This document shows, in pieces, positions 7,792-17,000 of a stretch of 34,148 bases of DNA. The DNA comes from an uncultured Prevotellaceae bacterium. Lineage in GTDB: Bacteria > Bacteroidota > Bacteroidia > Bacteroidales > Bacteroidaceae. Made by a program: the position numbers and the translations under genes. Below the pieces are notes generated by a model. The model was not told where the DNA came from. It saw only the letters and a program-made list of their open reading frames with translations, and made no database searches. The DNA lies in assembly GCA_902769705.1 (NCBI GenBank), contig CACXPX010000033.1:1-34148 (forward strand), written 5' to 3'. How positions within the stretch are numbered: the stretch's first letter is position 1; each line of letters begins with the position of its first letter.

Positions 7792-9666
7792 TTAGAAGTT
7801 TACGCTGACGCCAGCCATGAATGTGGCGCGAGGCATGGGATAACCGAGGTTGATTTCGTATTTCTCAGCCAACAGGTTCTCACCACGCGCCCACAGGCTG
7901 ACGTTCGTCGTGGCAGCATAGGTGACAGAAGCATTAACCAGACGGAAGTCTTCCGTTTGTTCGGCCTCACCCACAGCGGTATAGAGATTTTCCACATACT
8001 GCATACCGACAGAGGCGAACCACTTGCCCCGTCGATAGTCGATGCCGAGGTAAGAAATTTGCTCAGGAGCGGCAACAATCTTGTTCTTCATGTGCAGGTA
8101 TGCCGAGTTGGCCCTGATGCTGAAATGGCGTGCGATGGGATACGACGCTTCCAACTCGAAGCCCCAGTTCTCAATCTCGCCCGTGTTCACGTTGCGCGGT
8201 TTGCCGTCTACAGGAACCGTTTGAATCATGTTGTCGCCCTTCAGATAGAAAAGGTTCGCGCCATAGGCGAAGCCGTCCTTCATGCGATGGCGCCACGACA
8301 GCTCGTAGTTCCACAGGCGCTCGGGCTTCAAGTCGGTGTTCGATGGCGGATAGAGATACATCTCGCGCATAGTGGGATTGCGGAATCCCTTGCTCACCAT
8401 CGCCTTTGCCTCTCCCGTGCTGATGGGACGCACCACCACGCCTGCCTGAGGTACAAACTCTGTGCCCGTGATGGAATGATGGTCGACTCGGGCTCCTGCG
8501 TCAACAGTCAGCCACTGTGTGAGGTCTTGACGGAAATCCACGTAGCCGGCCACCTCGTTACGATAAGACTTACCGCTCTGCTTGTTGGGTGTCTCCATCA
8601 CCTCGCCCGTCTGCTTCGACGTGTAGTAGGCATTGCCGTAGATATGCATATAATCGACACCCACCGTGAGGCGGTTGCCTTCGAAGAGCCCGGCGCTCTG
8701 GTACCAAGACACACCCGTCAGCGCATCCTTCGAACGGAAGTGGCGCCCAGTGGGTTTCTCGGGGTCGGCGGAGCCGTCGTCAATCTTGTGGCGCCCGAAG
8801 TTCGAATAGACGCTCAGTGCGCCGCTCGTGCGCCCGTAGTGGTTCTCGATGGCAGCACTCACCACGCCACGCGTAATCCATTGGTCGGCACCGTAGAGCG
8901 GCTTGCTCGTGGAACCTGGGTAACTGGCGTTGAAGCGGGTGATGTCGGCATCCACGTAGGCATTCCAATGGTCGTTCAGGTCGTACCCCACTTTCATGTA
9001 TCCGCCGTACTGCTCAAAGCCCATGCGCGGTCTATGGTTGTCCGTGCGGTTGTATTGAGCCGCAACCGTGCTGCTGAAGCGTCCGCTGCGCACTTGGTTC
9101 GAAGCCTCCGTCTGAACGGTTCCGTAGCTTCCTGCCCCCCCGTTCACGTTGGTATGGACGCCGTCCTGCTTGGCCTGACGGGTGACAATGTTCAGCACGC
9201 CACCCATGGCATTCGAGCCATAGAGCACCGACGCTGGCCCGCGCAAAATCTCCACACGCTCAGCCATCAATGTCTGATAGCTGTCGCTGATAGGGTGGCC
9301 GTAGATGCCCTGATACTGCGGATGTCCGTCGATGAGCACCATCAACTGACCCGCACCGCCCGTGATGCCACGCATGTTGATGCCGCCAGCAGCACCTGTC
9401 GACACGCCATAGCCCATCATCGACCGCGACGTGACCATCAGTCCCGGCACCCTCTGCATCACCGTCGGCAGCACGCTCGCTTGGTGTTGCTCCGTCAGCT
9501 GCTCACGCCCGATGACCGTCACCGTCATCGGCAGGTGGCGCACGTCGGTGGCGTAGCGTGTTCCCGTAACCACCACCTCCTCAAGCGACAGCGAGTCGCT
9601 CTTCGTTTGAGCCCATGCAGCCGTGCCCAGCATACTGCACATCAAGATAAAAAATGCTCTTTTCAT
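7792..9666 (-). CDS. TonB-dependent outer-membrane receptor
   Basis: 624 residues from the ATG at 9666, chosen because it gives a clean signal peptide (MKRAFFILMCSMLGTAAWAQ); the upstream in-frame extension to 9807 crosses the promoter. TonB box LEEVVVTGTR (about 28-37) is followed by the plug domain (about 45-150, with MNMRGITGGAGQLMVLIDG-type sequence and VEILRGPASVLYGSNAMGGVLNIVT split over 120-150), then a 22-strand barrel ending in aromatic F (VSVNF). No N-terminal carboxypeptidase-like domain, so it is a BtuB/cofactor-type receptor rather than SusC-like. Pairing with the S component suggests vitamin, cofactor or metal-complex uptake. I see no cobalamin or other riboswitch in the short leader (about 75 nt). 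Confidence 0.93.
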   Translation of the reverse strand: MKRAFFILMCSMLGTAAWAQTKSDSLSLEEVVVTGTRYATDVRHLPMTVTVIGREQLTEQHQASVLPTVMQRVPGLMVTSRSMMGYGVSTGAAGGINMRGITGGAGQLMVLIDGHPQYQGIYGHPISDSYQTLMAERVEILRGPASVLYGSNAMGGVLNIVTRQAKQDGVHTNVNGGAGSYGTVQTEASNQVRSGRFSSTVAAQYNRTDNHRPRMGFEQYGGYMKVGYDLNDHWNAYVDADITRFNASYPGSTSKPLYGADQWITRGVVSAAIENHYGRTSGALSVYSNFGRHKIDDGSADPEKPTGRHFRSKDALTGVSWYQSAGLFEGNRLTVGVDYMHIYGNAYYTSKQTGEVMETPNKQSGKSYRNEVAGYVDFRQDLTQWLTVDAGARVDHHSITGTEFVPQAGVVVRPISTGEAKAMVSKGFRNPTMREMYLYPPSNTDLKPERLWNYELSWRHRMKDGFAYGANLFYLKGDNMIQTVPVDGKPRNVNTGEIENWGFELEASYPIARHFSIRANSAYLHMKNKIVAAPEQISYLGIDYRRGKWFASVGMQYVENLYTAVGEAEQTEDFRLVNASVTYAATTNVSLWARGENLLAEKYEINLGYPMPRATFMAGVSVNF

Positions 9667-9748
9667 GTTCATCAGTTTCTGTGTTGTTTGTATATCATAA
9701 AAAAATCTTTTCTTCCCATATCCCAAATCTGTCACTTCATATTGGTCG

Positions 9749-9756
9749 CAAAGATA
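9749..9756 (-). promoter_or_regulatory. -7 element of the receptor / S-component operon
   Basis: The minus strand reads TATCTTTG. Predicted start is near 9742, leaving a leader of about 75 nt. The segment 9757-9868 to the end of the GH3 gene shows no clear terminator. Confidence 0.65.
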
Positions 9757-9868
9757 CATTTTTTTTGTGAAACATCCTACATTTTCGTGCAGAAATCTTC
9801 TGCTCACGTGTTTCTCCCTCTACATCCATTGAGCCAATGGTCGTCCTTTTCCAAGCACGAGGGGGCTT

Positions 9869-12142
9869 TCACTGTATCGTCACGCGCCCTCTTAGCGGCA
9901 GCTCGCCCGACGAACCACCCACTAGCACGTCGCAGTCGCCCACCTCCAACATCCATGCACCTGCAGCTTCATCCCAATGGCAGAGGTCGGCACGCCGCAG
10001 AGGAATCGTCACCGACTTGCTTTCGCCGCCATGCAGAGTCACGCGGCTGAAGCCTTTGAGTTCTTTCACGGGGCGATCGATATTCGATGTGGGGCGCGAC
10101 ACATAGACTTGTGCCACCTCTTCGGCTTCAAACTGAGTGTTGTTGGCCAGCGTGAAACTAACATCAAAACCATCAAGGGTAGGTGTCACTTTCAGATTGC
10201 TGTATTGGAAAGTAGCATAAGATAGCCCATGACCGAAGGGATAAGCCACCTCAACATTCTTACAATCGTACCAGCGATAACCTACGAGTGACTCCTCTGC
10301 ATATTTAGCCACAGGTTGGAATGAGGCGCGAGCGGCACGGGCGTTTTGGCCTTGATTCACCAAACCGACAAAGATGTCGCCCTGACTGTTATCGGCTTTC
10401 TGCGGATAGGTGCCTGTAGCATAAGCTGGCACATCCTCCAACTTCTTCGGCCACGACATAGGCAGTTTACCTGAGGGCGCTATGTTGCCATTCAACACCT
10501 CGGCGAGGGCCAGACCACCCATAGATCCGTTAAACCACGACACCACGAGGGCAGGTGACACAGCATCAACTGTGCTGATATCGACGGGGCCACCAGAAAC
10601 AATAACGGTAACCATCCTCGGATTCGCTTTGGCAAGTGCCAGAGCCAGTTCGTCCTGTCCTGAGGGAAGGGTGATGGTCTTGCGGTCGGAACCTTCCGTT
10701 TCCACCTCGCGGTTGTCACCCGCAAAAAAGATAACCAGATCGGCTCCCTTTGCCACCTTCACAGCCTCGTTCATCAATTGCTTGTCGGCAGGCTGTTGCG
10801 GGCTCTGGCGTTTATTGCGACTATCTCTGTCGAAACTCTTGTAGCCTGGTGCGTAAGTGATCTTCTTCCCACCGCCAAGAACAGCCTGTAGGCCTTCCAA
10901 AGGTGTAATCTCCTTGCGAGTCTTCACACCAGCACCTACCCCACCAAGCGCCATCTTCGTCACTGCATTCTCACCAATAACGGCAATGCTTTTCACCTCC
11001 GTCAGGTTGATGGGCAGCAGGGGCCAAGGTTGTTTCTTCGCTGCTTTCAAGGCATGCTTCCCAGAGATGGGGGTGTTCTTCAGTAGCACGATACTTCGGC
11101 GTGCCACCTCCAGTGCTGTCAGCATCTCCTCATCATTGCCTACAGGCTTGCTGTTGGCCACTGCCTTGTCAATGGGTTTCACCGTCAGACGGACACGTAA
11201 GATTTCCCTGACACGCTGGTTAATAATATCCTCACTCACCTTGCCTGCCTTTACAGAATCAAGAAGCGCCTGACCGAAGAATCTATTGCCAGGCATCTCC
11301 ACATTCATACCAGCCGAAACGGCATCAACCGTAGAGTGCACCCCACCCCAGTCGCTGATGACCATGCCAGGGAAACCCCACTGCTGACGCAAAATGGTGT
11401 TAAGCAGCTGTTCGTTCTCAGAACACCAACGCCCGTTCACCTTGTTATAAGCAGCCATCACGCCCCAAGCATCAGCCTCACGGACAGCCATCTCAAATGG
11501 TCTTAGATAGATCTCATGCATCGCCCGGTCAGAGATTTGCACATCCACCGTACCACGATAGTCCTCTTGGTTGTTCAATGCATAATGCTTCAGGCATACA
11601 GCCGTTCCATCCTCTTGCGCTCCTTTTGTATAGGCAACTGCCAACTGTCCACTCAGTAAAGGATCCTCACTTAGATACTCGTAGGTTCGTCCGCCGGTAG
11701 GGATGCGCTGGATATTGATGGCTGGACCAAGTATCATATCTTTACCACGCAGTCTGGCTTCCTTACTCATACCTCTTCCATAAGCATAAGCCCAGTCGGT
11801 GCTCCAAGTGGCAGCCAATGCCGAACCCGTAGGAAAGAATGTGGCAGAGTCGGTTGTTAGATGTGCTGAGTTCCACGAGTGAGGCTCCATCTCTTCGCGA
11901 ATGCCGAAAGGACCGTCAGCATATTCAATGTCAGCAATGCCCAACCGAGGGACACCTGCAGAGGAGAACATGTTCTTACCGTGAAGCATGGATATCTTCT
12001 CCTCGAGCGTCATGCCTTTGATGATAGATTCAATCTGAAACTCATGCCCCAACAACTGGGTTGGATACTTCTGTGTCTGAGCCAAAGTTGTTGAGGCTAT
12101 GGCTGAAGCAAGAATAACAAGTTGGAATCTTATGGTTTTCAT
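9869..12142 (-). CDS. Glycoside hydrolase family 3, secreted beta-glucosidase-like
   Basis: 757 residues. Signal peptide about 1-21 (ends TTLAQ). The GH3 N-terminal barrel (about 40-320) contains EYADGPFGIREE, the KHYALNNQE substrate-binding segment at 185-193, and the nucleophile motif MVISDWGG with D264. The GH3 C-terminal alpha/beta domain (about 335-600) contains GEN and the DNREVETEGSDR segment where the acid/base Glu usually lies. A fibronectin type III-like domain (about 670-745, VAQVYV ... ELKGFSRVTLHGGESKSV) closes the protein. The family removes terminal beta-linked glucose or xylose; specificity cannot be read here. It is third in the hybrid-regulator operon, 19 bp after the 638-residue gene. 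Periplasmic location is expected. Confidence 0.95.
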   Translation of the reverse strand: MKTIRFQLVILASAIASTTLAQTQKYPTQLLGHEFQIESIIKGMTLEEKISMLHGKNMFSSAGVPRLGIADIEYADGPFGIREEMEPHSWNSAHLTTDSATFFPTGSALAATWSTDWAYAYGRGMSKEARLRGKDMILGPAINIQRIPTGGRTYEYLSEDPLLSGQLAVAYTKGAQEDGTAVCLKHYALNNQEDYRGTVDVQISDRAMHEIYLRPFEMAVREADAWGVMAAYNKVNGRWCSENEQLLNTILRQQWGFPGMVISDWGGVHSTVDAVSAGMNVEMPGNRFFGQALLDSVKAGKVSEDIINQRVREILRVRLTVKPIDKAVANSKPVGNDEEMLTALEVARRSIVLLKNTPISGKHALKAAKKQPWPLLPINLTEVKSIAVIGENAVTKMALGGVGAGVKTRKEITPLEGLQAVLGGGKKITYAPGYKSFDRDSRNKRQSPQQPADKQLMNEAVKVAKGADLVIFFAGDNREVETEGSDRKTITLPSGQDELALALAKANPRMVTVIVSGGPVDISTVDAVSPALVVSWFNGSMGGLALAEVLNGNIAPSGKLPMSWPKKLEDVPAYATGTYPQKADNSQGDIFVGLVNQGQNARAARASFQPVAKYAEESLVGYRWYDCKNVEVAYPFGHGLSYATFQYSNLKVTPTLDGFDVSFTLANNTQFEAEEVAQVYVSRPTSNIDRPVKELKGFSRVTLHGGESKSVTIPLRRADLCHWDEAAGAWMLEVGDCDVLVGGSSGELPLRGRVTIQ

Positions 12143-12161
12143 ATAAGTTGGTTTTTGAACA

Positions 12162-14078
12162 TTAATAGCCTAATCCTATATAACTGTGGGCAGGTAGTTT
12201 GATTTCGAAGACTGTCGCCCCATCATGGCTGAAGAAACGGCCGCGGGCATAACGGTTGGGCGTGCGCTGACTCTCTGCTTTAGGTTGGAAGGTCTCACCT
12301 GTAAGCAGATTGCGGAGAGAGTTAACATTCGAGTTGATGACAATAGCGACGGAAACAGCCTCATCGTTGAAGTTCTCCACCACAAGCGTCTTGTTGTCAT
12401 AAGGGAAAAGCGCCACTTTTGCAGGACCTTCGATGTAGGCTCCCACATCCTTACTCATGGTGCGACGGATGACGTTGAGCGCTTCAGCAGGATAGTCATA
12501 GAGATTGCCAAAGTCATCAGGGATGGTGAGCACGAAGAGCATACCCTTCGAATAGGTGTCACGCAGCAGGATGGGATAGCCTGAGACACCACCAGTCAAC
12601 GGTCTTCCAACAGACACCACCTCCCAGGCATCGTTAGTGAAGTATTTCACCTGTGGAATGATGAACTCACGTTCCGACTTTCCCAACCAACCAAAATCAT
12701 TGACGATGGCTTTCAAGTCACCACAATAGAGTTCACAGATATCGGCGAGTTTGTCACGAATAGCCTTCAGCAAACCTGTGGTAATCATCACATCACCACC
12801 TTTTTGGAGTTGCTGCTTGATTTTCTCTACGATTTGTGGGTCTTTCGCCGATTGCTCAGTAAGGAGAATTTGCTGAAGATCGGCAGGGAACTGCGGTTGC
12901 ATGTCCATCGGCAAACCTATCATGCCGAGATAGTTCTGCAGGAATTCCTCTCCAGAAGAATGATAAGGTTTATAGGAAACAATGCCGATAGGGTTGCCGA
13001 GCTTGCCCACGAGTTGGTCCGTCTGATGCAACGTCACGCTGGCAAATCGCGCCATTGTTGTCGGGGTAATTGTCTTACCGTTCTTTGTGAAAGGCGCCAC
13101 CATCTCGTCATAACGGAAACTGTTGCCACCTTCGTCCTGCCATTTCCTGCGCATCATTTCTGGCGAAATCTTCACATCATTCAGTTGCATATAGTTCCAA
13201 AGGATGATTTCGGGAGTCTTCGCAAGCATCGTCAGGTGCAACTGTTCAGCATAGCGGTCCATGCTCATGTTGATGCCGCCTGCATCCACCCATCCGCCAC
13301 CATTCTTTCCCGGGGCGATGTTGTCTAAATAGCGGATGATGTTATAACTCAGGTAATTCTGCAAGTGCTGTGCTGATGCCGGGTCGCGTGTCTCCGTTCC
13401 CGTCCAAAGACCGTCGAAGTACAAGGGTTCTTCCTCGAGGTTAAAGCCGAGACCATGGAAGTGGTCGTACCAGTTGGGATACTTGATGATGACCTTCACC
13501 TTTGGATTCACCTTCTTTGCTGGTTCCACCACCAGTTCACGCCCTGCATCGGCCATAAGCCTAAGTCGATATTCCGTCCAACTCTTTGAACCCTTTGCTG
13601 CAATCTCATCGTCGTTCTTCAAATCGATAAAGAAGAAATCGTCAAGAATAAAATCATCAAAAAGCTTGGCGGTGTACTCTGCCACTTCCTTCACTTGTTG
13701 CCGTTCCACGGGACGTGCATAACTATAGGTCTCGAAGTCCGTAGGTTCGCTACGGGTGTATGTGATGCCGCCACCCACCTCCAAACCTTTCGAGAGGAAA
13801 AACTTCTTCACCTTCAGCATGGTCTTTTCAGGGACTGTGAAGGCGTCGCGATGGGTCTCAAGATAGATTTTGTCGAGGTCAACCTGCGAGCTCACCGTTT
13901 CCCAAGTTGCATTTAGGAACTTGTCGTCCTCCATTCGTGCTACGTCTTGTGCTCGGATATAGGAGCTGACTTTAAAGTTTTTGTAGTTGCCGGCAGGGTG
14001 TGGGGAAGCAAAAGCGGCTACGTTGGTGGGCAGGAGGGCTAGGGCGAAGAGGGTCAGAATGAGATGGTTGTGCTTCAT
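12162..14078 (-). CDS. Large secreted protein of unknown family, probable glycoside-hydrolase-like barrel
   Basis: 638 residues with a signal peptide (about 1-25). I do not recognise the family by name. The sequence looks like three domains. The first, about 35-310, has strands followed by acidic residues in barrel style (KIYLETHRD, EVGGGITYTR, FILDDFFFIDL, KVKVIIKYPNWYD, DAGGINMSMD, EIILWNYMQL). The second, about 350-540, is alpha/beta (IGIVSYKPY, GGDVMITTGLL). The last, about 545-638, is a beta-sandwich-like tail (VALFPYDNKTLVVENFNDE). That order resembles GH42-type enzymes, but no catalytic pair can be assigned with confidence. Between the hybrid regulator (13-bp gap) and GH3 (19-bp gap), a role in breaking down the same glycan is the natural inference. 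Confidence 0.8.
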   Translation of the reverse strand: MKHNHLILTLFALALLPTNVAAFASPHPAGNYKNFKVSSYIRAQDVARMEDDKFLNATWETVSSQVDLDKIYLETHRDAFTVPEKTMLKVKKFFLSKGLEVGGGITYTRSEPTDFETYSYARPVERQQVKEVAEYTAKLFDDFILDDFFFIDLKNDDEIAAKGSKSWTEYRLRLMADAGRELVVEPAKKVNPKVKVIIKYPNWYDHFHGLGFNLEEEPLYFDGLWTGTETRDPASAQHLQNYLSYNIIRYLDNIAPGKNGGGWVDAGGINMSMDRYAEQLHLTMLAKTPEIILWNYMQLNDVKISPEMMRRKWQDEGGNSFRYDEMVAPFTKNGKTITPTTMARFASVTLHQTDQLVGKLGNPIGIVSYKPYHSSGEEFLQNYLGMIGLPMDMQPQFPADLQQILLTEQSAKDPQIVEKIKQQLQKGGDVMITTGLLKAIRDKLADICELYCGDLKAIVNDFGWLGKSEREFIIPQVKYFTNDAWEVVSVGRPLTGGVSGYPILLRDTYSKGMLFVLTIPDDFGNLYDYPAEALNVIRRTMSKDVGAYIEGPAKVALFPYDNKTLVVENFNDEAVSVAIVINSNVNSLRNLLTGETFQPKAESQRTPNRYARGRFFSHDGATVFEIKLPAHSYIGLGY

Positions 14079-14091
14079 ATGGGGGGATGGG

Positions 14092-17000
14092 TTATGGTTG
14101 TTGACGTTGTTTCTTGAGGTATTCTGACGGTGTGTCGCCGTACATCTGTTTGAAATAGTGAGCGAACTGTTTTGGCGAGAATCCCACCATGTCGGCCACC
14201 TCAGAAATGTTGGTTTTTCCTTGGTCGAGGAGACTCTTGCCGCGCTTCAGCTTGACGATACGGACGAATTCGAGGGGCGACTTGCCGGTGATGGCCATGA
14301 GTTTCTTGTAGAGATGGCCGCGTGTCATGCCGACATCACTGCTCAGCTGCTGAACGGAGTAGTTGGCATCGTGCATATGCGCCTCAATGAGGGTGATGGC
14401 ATGGCTGATGAGCTCTTCATCGAGGGAGCTCACGGTGATGTCGCTGGGCTTTATCTCCAGTCCGCTTGCCACGCTGGAGTGTGCCCGTTGCGTCCAATCG
14501 AGTATTTTCTGGATGCGGAGGCGCAGCACGGCAAGGCTGAACGGCTTGGTGATGTAGTCGTCGGCACCCTCTTCGAGTCCGGCAACGATGTTCTCTTCGC
14601 TACTCTTGGCGGTGAGCAGGATGACGGGGATGTGGGAGAAGCGGATGTCGCCCTTGATTTGTCGGAAGAGGGCTATGCCGTCCATCACGGGCATCATGAC
14701 GTCGCTCACCACGATGTTGACATGGTCGGTCTGAGCCAGAAGGTGGAGCGCCTCTTTGCCGTTGGCGGCGAGGAGGACGTGGTAGGCGTCTTCAAGGCTG
14801 CGCTGCAGGAACTGTCGGGCGTCCAAGTTGTCGTCGACGACGAGGATGGTAGGCTTGTCGGGCAATGATTCGTGGCTGGCGGGCGACGGTTCGCGGCTGG
14901 CAGTGGACGATGGTTCAAGGCTGGTGTACGACGGTTTGACGGGGATGGTGACGGTGAAAACGGTGCCCTTGGGTCGGTTGTCAGCCACATGGATGGTTCC
15001 CTCCATCATGTTGACATACTGTTTGACGATGTGGAGGCCCAGCCCGCTGCCCTCTTGTTCCTGGGCATAAGGCGACGGAGACGTGGCGTCGGCGCTTTGG
15101 GGCCTCTCCTGAACGAAGCGGTCGAAGATGTGTTGCTTGTCGATAACGCCAATGCCCGTGTCGGCCACGCTGAGTTTAAGTAGCTTACTATCGCCCGTCG
15201 CAGCGATGCTGAGCGCGACGGACACCGTCCCGTTCTCGGTGTTATACTTGAAAGCGTTGGAGAGCAGGTTGGTGATGATGCGCCTCATCTTGTCTTCATC
15301 AAAGTCGATTTCCACGGAAGCAGGCGGCAGGTTCAGCTGCAGCGTTATCTGTTTGTGCATGGCGTAATAGTCGAATGCTTGCACGGTTTGACGGACGAAA
15401 CCGACGATGTCTCCATGCTTGAGATGGAGTTTCTCTCGACCCACATCCAGACGGCGGAAGTCGAGCAGTTGCAGGACGAGGTCGTGGAGCTGTCGGGCAT
15501 TGCGCCAAGCCACATCGATTTCGGTGCGTATGGCTGCCGGCAGGTTGCTTGCCCGTATCTTTTCCAAAGGAGCGACGACGAGCGTAAGCGGCGTCTTGAG
15601 GTCGTGGGAGATGTTGGTGAAGAATCGGATTTTCTCTTCTTCCATCTGATATTTCTCCAGATTCAGTTCGAGCTGCTTCATGGCGAGCTCGCGTTTCTGC
15701 CTGCGTCGCATGAGGCTGATGAGAAACCATACGATGGCGGCAGCGAGGAGCAGATAGAGGAAGATGGCGAGGTTGGACAGATAGAACGGTGGCTGCACCT
15801 TGATTTGAATTTCGGCCACGTCACTTTCCATCAGTCCTGGGAGAAGGGCTTTCACTTGCAACACGTGGTTGCCGGGGGAGAGTGAGGGGAAATAGAGTAT
15901 GTGGTCGGGGGCGGTCTCCCAATTCTCTTCGCCCTTGAACCGGTAGAGGTATTTGATTTTATTGCTTAACGAGGGAACCATCGCTGAAACGGAGATGCCA
16001 ACGCGGTCGTTATGACGAAGGAGAACGGAAGGCAAAGATGAGTCGGAAGAGGCGAAACGCACAAGGACGGCTGAGGAGTCGGAGGGCTCAGGGCGCACTC
16101 CATTGATGCGGAAATCGGTATATTGAAGGTGGAGTTTTGGATAATGAGTGATATAGTTGTCGGGACGAATGCAGACATAGCCAGAATAACATCCCAACAA
16201 GGCGCTGCCATCTGAAGTGGTAATGGCTGCATTGTTGGAGAACACCACGTTGCCAAGTCCGTCTGAATGAATGAAAGGGAGGATTACTGTGTTGTCAGGA
16301 GTTAAGGATGGAGTGTTGGCTGTTGGGTGTTGGGAGATGCAAGTAAGTCCGTCGTCGGTGCTTGCCCAAACGTTATTGCCACTATTGACAAGTGCCCTGA
16401 CCGTGTTGTGGGACATACCCTCGTTTGTGGTGTAATGCCGGATGGCTTTTTCGCTGGGCATGTAGACCCATAATCCGTTTCGGCTGCCTATCCAAAGCCA
16501 GTTATGGTTGCATATCATCAAGGATGACACATAAGAGCCTTCCAATTGTTGGAGCTGCTGGTTTTTGATGAATTGCTGTTTCTTGATGTCATAGGCAGAG
16601 ACGCCCATAGACGTACCTATATATATAATGTCGCTCAGGGAGTCGGTGGCGAGGCATAAAGTACCATTGGAGACGAGTGGTGAGTTTGAGGTGGTGTAAT
16701 TGGCAACATTCCCATTGGGGCTCACTTTCACGACGCCCTTGTCGACGGTGGCAACCCAAAGATTTCCATGTGTGTCGACACTCATGGCCTTGACGTATTT
16801 CAGATTGGGGTGCTGAGTATAGACGGGAGTGAATCTGGAACCGTCGAACTTCGCTATTCCGCTTCCGTAGGTGCCCATCAAGAGAGTGCCATCAGGAAGA
16901 AGGGTAAAAGAGGTGACGATGTTTGAAGGCAGTTGTCCGCGCAACGCAGAAAAATGAGTGACCTCGCCAGTAGTGGATTTCCTGATGATGCCGGCTCCAT

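Noticed and set aside
9667-9745. Cobalamin riboswitch before the receptor gene
   Set aside because: The predicted leader is only about 75 nt and shows no conserved riboswitch core.
9667-9807. N-terminal extension of the TonB receptor
   Set aside because: It would place the start codon upstream of the promoter element and bury the signal peptide.
7768-10050. 760-codon plus-strand ORF
   Set aside because: It lies antisense to the TonB receptor gene, has His/Arg-rich unnatural composition and no domain; it is a shadow of a GC-richer gene.
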